64,000 nt of DNA from Oxyruncus cristatus (lineage: Eukaryota; Chordata; Aves; Passeriformes; Cotingidae). The number at the start of each line of letters is the position of its first letter. Position 1 is the stretch's first letter. Below the pieces are notes generated by a model. The model searched no databases. It saw only the letters and a program-made list of their open reading frames with translations, and was not told the origin of the DNA. The DNA lies in NCBI GenBank assembly GCA_013399855.1, contig VXAY01006827.1, forward strand, positions 1,237,460 to 1,301,459, written 5' to 3'. Position numbers and translations under genes: made by a program. Shown here piece by piece: positions 12,283 through 21,200 of the stretch.

Positions 12283-15200
12283 CTGCCAGAGAAAGGCCAC
12301 GGCCTCACCCCAGGGGCCATTGCCCCAGAGGCCCCCAGTGTGCTCACAAAATCCCCCACATCGTGACTGCAGTACTCAGGGGTGAGACCTGGACCTGTGG
12401 GTGCTCCTCCATGCAGTTCAACCTCTTCTCACCTGCTGCTGTCCAGAAACCCTCACTCACACCTGCCCTCAGGGCAGAGCATCTCTCCCAAACATCCAAC
12501 CCAAAGAAATATTTAGACCAAGAGCCAGCCTGCAGGAGCATCACAGGCATGGTGTTACCCCAGGAGAATCCCAACAGAGTAGAGCCATTGTCAAACCCAC
12601 AGGGACTAAGAGACCTGCTGCCATTCCCAACCAGGCCTGAAGAGACCCTCTCCATGACCCAATGGATAAACATGAATTTTTAAAATCATCTATACCTGAA
12701 TATAACAATAACCAGCTGACCTGGATAGACTTAGACTGCACAACTGGTTAATTAACTTGCAGTTGGTAGGATGGGTGAGAAATTATATCTGGCTCACAAT
12801 TATATATTTTGACTCACATTTGAGGTTTAAGCCACTGCAGGGATGTGAAGTAGTTTTGGTAAAGCAGCAGCAGAGTTTTGAGTACATATTGCAGAATATT
12901 GCTGGGTTTCAGGCTGCAAGGCCCCATTACTCTGCAAGACTGGATTAGCCACCTCTGATTATAGTCAAGCACCACGTGCCATCTGCTCAGCTGTGTGTCA
13001 AATACATCAGGGGAGCTCTGGGGTAGACACCAGGAACATCAATGCCCTTCTCACCAAGATCTACACAGCGACAGGAGAACACGGGGCACTACCAGGAGTG
13101 AACAAGCTTGCTGATCACATCAGTTACAGCAGAGGTAGCTCATAAATCACCCCTGACCTTGACTTTGCTTATAACTTGAAGGCTCAGGTGCCAGGTTGTA
13201 ACCCTGACACAAGGAAAGTAGCAGACTGGGGAAAGGGAGGCTCATGGAGAGGTTACAGTGCCAGCTGCAAACTGCCTTGCAAAGATATTATACATCCTTG
13301 TCACACAGGGCAAGGACATCTGAAGCCACCAGTTCAGTAACATCACTTACAATAGTGCACCAGTGACTCACCCACACGTCCAAGAAAACACCCAGCTGCA
13401 AGAGAAAGCAGAACTGCTTGTTTTGCCCTCTACCTGATCGCGGAGCGCGGACGCAGAGAGTGCCGGACTTGGTGGGAGAACGATCCTCGTAGCCCTGTTT
13501 GCAGCGGCAGAGGTAGGTGCCCACACCATTGAAGCACTCTGCCTCCTCCCCGCAGAGGCCAACCCCGGCATTGCACTCGTCCACGTCTGTGACGGGGAAC
13601 AGATGCCCTAAGTCAGGTCAGGCTTGGCATAAAAGGGTTTGTCCCTTTTATGGGAAAAAAAAGGGGGGGAAAAAAAAAAAAAAAGTGAACCACCCACCTT
13701 CAACAAACAGCGAAACAAGCTGCAGCTTCTCTGCTCCTGCGGCGGTGCCAAGCAGCTCCTCCAGCTGGGAGCGCAGGAGCAGAGACACATTCCTCTCCTC
13801 TGGCTTCAGGTGCAGCCAGAAGGTGAGCAGCAGGTTGGCGTCCCTTGTGCTGCAGGCAGGGGAGAGCCCAGGGTAAGGCAGGAGGAAAGAGTCACTGCAG
13901 GCCCAGCTCTGACAGCCCATTCAGACCTTCCACCCACTCCTACTGGATCGTGGTGCTGCAGGCTCTTGCAAAAATTATTTGTGACAAGAGGCAGCTTTGC
14001 ACTCGGACCAAGGGAAAAAGGAAAGCCCAACTCCTCATTTGGAGCTGGGCTGAAGTGACTAGACATTTGTGTAAAGTGAATTGTCGTGGCAATCTGAAGT
14101 CCCAGATAAGCCTCAGCCAAGTGTGGCAGGACCCTGCTGGCAGCTCCCAGCTTTATCCAGCATTGTGGGGCAAGTGTGAGAATTCTCATTTTTCTCCAGA
14201 GTTTAAATCCATCTTAGACCTATGTAGGCACCAGCTAGCACTAAACATCAATGTTCACCATCTTTCCTCTGGAAAACAGATTGGGTTTTTTTTATTAATT
14301 TCAGGACAAGTTCCAGATCACAGGAGAGGAGCAAGCACATGTGTCTGCCTGGGGAAGGAGAATGAGAACTCAGACAACACAATCAAAGAAATATTACAGG
14401 TTATAGCAGTCACCTGCCGAGACAGCAGCACAGCAGTAACCTTACCTTTTGACATCATTTAACTTTATTTCATTGACTCTGTTGGCAGAAACTTTCAGGT
14501 TCTTCTGTATCTGCAAAGGAACAGAGCGACCAGCGCTGATTTGATATTTGACAGGAGTATGACAGCAGTTTCTTTTCTCAGCCTACCTCCCCCTCCTGCT
14601 CTTCCCTTTCACAAACCACCTGGGATGCAGTAGATGCCCCATAGCCCACTGCTCTGAGCTTTTTCTTTAGGGGAATACTAATTATTCCCATCTGCTTAGT
14701 CTCAGCTCCTCTCCCAAACAGAAAAGTGAATTTAGAAAAAGGAAGGGCAATAGTAGCCCCAGGTAAGTGTGTATGAAGCCACTGCAGAGCAGCAGCTGAA
14801 GGATAGCAGCTTTCTAGGCTAAGCAGGGGGCTGAACCCTGTAGTTCCTCCAATTGCATTCCAGAAAGGAAGTTTAGGTGCAGCCCTGAAAGCAGATGCCC
14901 GCAGACTTACCCACTTCTAGGCTTTGGCTACAAGCTGCCCCACTTCCAGAGGCAATTTACAACCCTTAGTTGGTTCTATCCCTGCCTCTGAAGTGCTTTT
15001 CTGCTGCCTTGTGATGGCACGGTGCTAGGAAGGGCTGAGCACCAACTACTGCAGCCAGGCACCCCTGCCAGGGTATCAGAATTTGCCTCAGATGATGAAC
15101 AGCACAAGCAACTCAGATACTGGTTCATCATGTGGCTTTAGCAGAAAAGTCTCTGGAGTGCATGGCACAGCATGGCCTCTTCTAGTTGAAGATTTGGGAC

Positions 15201-18200
15201 ATCACATGTACTTTTCTCCACCTCCCCATACCCAGACTTACATGGTTCTTCAGAGATTCAAGAAGGCCCTTTCGGAGCTCACTTCCACCATGAGGAATCC
15301 AGTCCTTGGGTTTGACTTCAATAGTTACTTCAAACAGCACATCTGCCAGAAGACACAAGATGCTGGCATGTTCAAATCCACATAACACCAACAGGCTCCT
15401 TAAATGAGTTAGTCCTAAAACATCAGCACTAGCAGAACAAATCCGTAAGGACATGCTTGTGCAAGCCAGTGCACGTGGGTGTCTCCAGAGGCTATGCATC
15501 AGGTAGAACAAGTTGTTGAGCAACAGGTGAAAACAAACCTTAGTTAATGCTCATTGCTGAATACTAGAATTGATCTTTCAGTGAAAAAAGTGTAAAAGCC
15601 AATAATGCATGTCCAATCACATTCACATGTCTTTAGCTGTTCTGTTTCCCAAAGGTATTGTCATAATTTGTGATGGAATCTAAAAGCCCACTTCTCTCAC
15701 CCATCTCTGGGATCAGCTCAAACACACTGCAGTGGTCTGGCTGAATCCAGGCTGGCACAAATTTTCCAGTCTGCTGTTTAGAACCTATTTATTCATCAAT
15801 GTTTCTCAGGTTCAGAGCTCAGGCTCCTTCTGTATCGACTCCTTTTTGCAAGCTGTTTTTGTGGCTTGCTCTGCCATGTAAGCCCTGCATTATGCTGCCC
15901 AGTTGCTAGTGCTCCCATAAGGGGGGGTTTGCTTCTCTCCCTGGTCTGAGGAGCAGCACTTCTGCAGGTTTCTGATTCCAGCAGTCACAAGGTGTCCATT
16001 GGAATGTATTGGAGGAACTGAAGTTCATTCACCTTAGAAAATTCTTCTTTAAATAGCCAACAAGTAATGGCTTGAAGTTGAACAAGCCAGCATTTATGAC
16101 AGGCATGTGAAATCAGGTTTCTCCAGGAGAGGCACAAAGTGGTCCAAGCACAACTGTGGGATTGCAGTGGTATCTTAAAAACTAACATCTTCAAAGTGGT
16201 TACTACTCAGAAACAACCTCCACTGATTTCTAAATGTAATGAGCAGGTGATGTCCAGCACAGCCCCAGTCAGCTCACTGAACTTCGGACAGTGTTTTAAG
16301 ACATGCTTAGCTCCTTGCACGACTCACCTCCGGGATGGTGCTGGGACTGCAGTGCTGTGCCATTCTCCAGAGATGCCAGGGCAGAAACCAGATCTGTCAA
16401 AGAAAGGGAAAGCACCAGGTTGCTGAACTCAATGGTCATGGGGGAGGGAAAGGACATTAGGGCTGTGCCACTTTGCAAGAAGAGTGCCACATGCCAGCTC
16501 CGTTTTTCCATTTTTTTTTTTTTTTTCCTATTCTTTATACTGAAATTAAATATCAAGCTCTAAATACAATCTAGTCTCCTCTCTAGTGGAAAGTGCTCCT
16601 TAGAAAGAAATCACCCCAAAAAACCTCATTTCCATTTCTGGACATGGATGAAATGTTACCCCTTGTGAAGGCACTGGAGCCGCCTTGGAGCCCAACAGAG
16701 CAAAACTGCTTGTGCATTACATGCCAGAAAATGAAAAAATAAAAGCTGAATAAAATCAATGATGTAGAGGCAAGAACAGTTTGGAGGGGAGGAAACACCA
16801 GTTGAAAACATCTTCTACCTTCTGGCAAAAATTAATGCATGTCAGTGGCTAAATATTTCTGTGAAAGTAGTCTGCCATCAACTCCTAAGAGACAAAAGCC
16901 TTTTTTCCCCCCCTTTCTCCAACTTCTGGAGCTCAAACGTTGTGATCATGCCTGGGAGCACTGTGACAGGCTACACAGGAATCAATGCAAGCTAGAGATG
17001 TTTAAAGCTAACATTCACAGCGGAGAAGCTGGCTCCTCCATGGATAATTCAAAACGCTTGGATTAGAAACCAGCCTGTCCCTATTGTGAGTACTGTCATC
17101 CCATAGATGGCCATGTTAATAGCAGACAATTCTAGGGCTTCTCAAGTACCTCCTGCCCTGGATACAGGAGTCAAGAGTGCTACTGCATGGACCAGCTGAA
17201 GGTAACAGCCACATCTACAAATAAAACCTCTTAAGAGAGTGATGTGTCACTGGAGATGGTATCACCCAGTGTCAGGCACCAGTTCAGCCACAGATAACTC
17301 AAAAAAACACCTCACCAAAGAGCTCTTCAGTCCTCTCCCTCAGAGACACCGTATCACCAGCGGTCACACCAGGAGGAGGGTAGAGAGAAGGTTCTGTACT
17401 GGTGTCTGGTGGGGGCTCTTCCCGCACTGGTGCCTGTGTGCGATGTGCAGCAGCAGCCACTTCTTCTGGGAGGTTGCCACTGGCCTGACCCAGGCTGGAT
17501 GATTTGTCAGAGACACCCGTGTTGCTGCTGGGCAGCTCTGAGGAAGGAAAACCAGTTGAGAGACTTGGGACTATGGTGGCCAGGGCAGTTACTGGCTCTA
17601 CATCCCCCCTGGTCAGGTCCAAGGCAGATGTCTCAGCTTTACACCCGGTGTCTTGCCCAGCTGGAGCTGTCTTCACCAACACGTCATCTTCAGTTTCTCT
17701 GCCCTCAGTGTCACCATCCTGAAGGCTCTTTTCCAGCTTGGTTTCGTCCTGCAGCTGACCATGCTCACACAGGTCAGGTTTGCTCAGGTTAGTACCAAAC
17801 TGAGCATCTTCCACGGGATCAGGAAGGTGTTGGGCCTTTCCATCTGGGCTCACAAGCTCAGGCGGGATCCTGCCACCAGCAGGTGCAGCTGGTGGGCCTG
17901 GAGAGGCACCGAGCACGGACAGCAAACCTTTTGTTGCCTCTGTCCTCCAGCTCTCTTTTTTAGAGGTCTCCTGGACAGGCTCTCGGGGAGCTGCTATGCT
18001 ATCGTTTGAAGAGCCCACAGCTTCAGAGTCTCTGAATACATAATACTGTCCCTTGAAATATTTGTATTCATGGCTTTGGGAGCCACTCCCTGACAGAAAC
18101 AACACCTGGACCTCAGTAGCTTGCGTAGCAAAGACCAGAGTGCCTCGGTTGTGGCAGGCATACACCACTTTGGTTTCCACACTTGATGAGACCCCCTGGA

Positions 18201-21200
18201 AGATGATCTTGTCCTGGTTCTTGCCACAGCCGTCGCTCGCCTCAAATCCCCGGACATAGACAACAATGTGCTTCTGGGGGCCTGCCCAGATGGTCCAGTT
18301 GCACCAGATGTTGGCTTTAATGTCAGCATGCAGCGGGAGGTAAAACACCCCAGACCCACCCCGGAAGATGAGATGGCAGCTCCTGAGGGGAAAGTACTCC
18401 ACTGCCCAGGGAGGTCCCAGCTCTGACACATCAGAAACACAGAAAAGAAACGTGTAATCAAAGGTCATTATATGCACCGAGACAACATGGATATCACACT
18501 TCCAGGAGCACTGCAAGTTGCCACAGAAGAGGCACCATCTCAGACCCTCTCCTGCTACAAGATTTCTATAGTTTCAGCCCCTGGAGCCCCACATCCACTC
18601 TACAGTTGGAGCTGAGGTTCTACGAGGGGCTGCACAAAGCAGAGCCGATGCCAGCCAGCTCCAAGACCACCGGCCAAAGCCAAGCTCATCATAAATGGTG
18701 GTAGCACCTCAAGAATAACATAATTAAGTAGGGGGAAAAAATGTGCTGCACAACAGCAGCCAGAAGGAGGGAATGGACTGTGCGAGAGAAACAACTCTGC
18801 AGACACCAAAGTCAGTGCAGAACGAGGGGAAGGAGGGACTCCAGGCACTGGAGCAGAGGTTCACCTGCAGCCCACGGAGGGGCAGCTGTGCCCTGTACCC
18901 CATGGAGGAACCTGCATCGGAGCAGGTGAATAATGCCCAAAGGAGGCTGTAGCCCCACGGGAAGCCTGTGCTGGAGCAGGCTGCTGGCAGGACCTGTGGC
19001 CCTGTGGAGGGAGGAGCCCACAACGGAGCAGGTTTGCAATCCCACAGCAGACCCATACTGGAGCAGCCTGTTCCTGAAGGACTGCACCCTGTGGAAGGGA
19101 CCCACACTGGAGCAGGGGCAGAGTGTGAGGAGTCCTCCCCCTGATGAAGAAGGAGCAGCAGAGATGCTGTGTGATAAAGTGACCACAGCCCCCATTCCCC
19201 GTCCTCCTGCACCTCTCAGGGCAGGGGAGGAGATAGAGAAACCAGGAGTAAAGCTGAGCCTGGGAAGAAGGGAGGGATGGGGGAAAGCTGTTTTTAAGAT
19301 TTGGTTTCATTTCTCATTATCCTACTCTGATACAATCGAAAGAAATTAAACTGATTTCCCTGAGTTGAGTCTGGTTTGCCCATGACAGAAACAAGCCAGT
19401 GATCTCTCCCCATCCTTATCTCAACCCACAAGCCTTTTGTTATATTTTTTCTCCCCTGTCCCACTGAGCAGGGGAGTGAGAGCAGCTCTGGTGTCCGGGA
19501 AGGGTCAACCCACCACACTTCTCCCCAGAGAGCAGGTTATGATGGCCAGGTGGAGACTGCAGGTGAAAGACACAGCCTTGGCCTTGCCCTCACCAAGTAC
19601 TTCTGGCCTTCTGAAGATGGGCTACACCAAAATTCAGAGTACTGGAAAACCTACCAGCATGTTTCTGTTGCTGTCCTTCTGGCACCTGGGTGTTCCTGGA
19701 TACATCAGAGGGATCCCAAGGCTTTTGGTCTCTTGATAGTGTTCCTCCCCGTGGGGCTGCAGGAAGATCAGGGCGTGCAGGAGTGGTGCTGAAGGAGGCA
19801 GTTCTCTGCTGTCCTGCACCCTCACGAAGAGCTTCTGTGGTTTTCTGCATTTTAAATCCCCCAAGGTTGGAGGCAGAAGCCAGTTTGTCACTAGCAGCTG
19901 TGTCCTGATGCTGCACAGGCACCGTGTGCTCCTCTCTCCTCACCCCCCCGATGTCAGACAGGGAAGCTGGTGCCACCCCAGAGCCACTGCTCACATGGCC
20001 CTGGGACCGAGGAAGCCCCACACCAGGCCTTGGGACAGTGACAGAGGCTGGGGAGGGACTCCTGGCCCTCAAGCCCACAGAGGCTGAGGTTTCTCTCCGC
20101 TGGCCCCCTGCCTCCCCCAGCACCAACTTTTGCATCCCAGGGCAGAGGCATCTGGAGGACTCATCTGTGCCCAGTGCAGAGGCTACTGATGAGTGGCAAG
20201 GTGGTGAACAGGAGACCATCTCCTGTCCTCCTGGGCTAGCTAGGGAGATGTCCAACTTCTGCCTGGGACTGACAAGGTCCAGACCCACAGCAGCTGGTAG
20301 AGAGGCCACCTTAGACACAGGTTGCACTTGTGGAGGAAGAGGTGCTTCAGGGATTAAATTCGTAGAGCCAAAGTCTACAGGGACAGGTGCTGTGCTGGAG
20401 GTCAGCAGCAGAGGGGTTGGTTTTGCCCCTGGGGCAGCCATGGGTGTGAGAGGATGCTCCAGCCCAGCTGGCAAAGTGTGTACAGCCAGCCCTGGCTGTG
20501 CAGCTCTGTCACTTTGGAGGTCACAGCTTTGTACACCCGAGGAATACACATGAGCTTTCTCAGCAGCTGGACAATCACGTGTTTGGGCATTTTGGGAAGG
20601 CTTTTGGTTTGTAGGGTCCAAGTGCAGGATATGACTGCTCTGGTCATGCAAATGAGGATGCTCTTGCAGGATGTCCCCTGGTGCTGTGGGGGACAGCACT
20701 GTTTTCCTCCTGACAACTCCCCTAGAGCTTTCCAGTGGGGAAATATCCATGAGCTTTGTATGTTGGAGGCCAGTTGTTCCCAGCTCAGATTTAGGTATGG
20801 ACAAGTGCCTTAAACTGCTTTGGCAGCTTGGGCTTCTCTCAGGTAGCTGATGCAAGTGGTCCTTGTTCACCACCTCACAGGGGCTGCTCAGGCTGGGTGT
20901 CAGGCCCTGTGCAAGGCCATCGGCCTCACTGCTCGCTGTGCCATCAGCTGGGATGCTCAGCTGGGGGTGGCCTTCACCCTTCTCCAAGCTGACTGTGCTG
21001 AGCTGCTGGTTCCTGGTGGTAGCTGTGCTTTCTTGGCTTTCCCCTCTGCCAGGGGACACAGACTGTGAGTGTGCAGCCGAGTCCAGGCAACTTGTACGTG
21101 TTGGTTTGATAGTAAATCGTAGGTCACCCGCACCTTTTGGTTTCAAGGTAGCGCTCGGGACAGGCTGGCTGCTCTCCAGACTCACACCTGCTTGCTGCAA

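Noticed and set aside
13845..14462. 205-codon plus-strand frame
   Set aside because: It lies antisense to SEA exons and introns, with no domain and no splice logic of its own.
17299..17315. Exon 4 frame running on to a stop
   Set aside because: TTTG|GTGAGG is a good donor and phase 1 fits the next exon.
18840..19120. GGAGCAG-containing modules as a stand-alone minisatellite
   Set aside because: The modules are imperfect and are part of the LTR-like unit that continues to 19517.
19590..19654. Extending exon 3 to its stop codon, or using the donor CAG|GTGCCA near 19690
   Set aside because: The GTAGGT donor at 19655 gives the phase needed by exon 4; the CAG|GTGCCA site gives the wrong phase and is weaker.
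19924..20553. 209-codon plus-strand frame
   Set aside because: It is a mirror of the GC-rich stalk-coding exon on the other strand.
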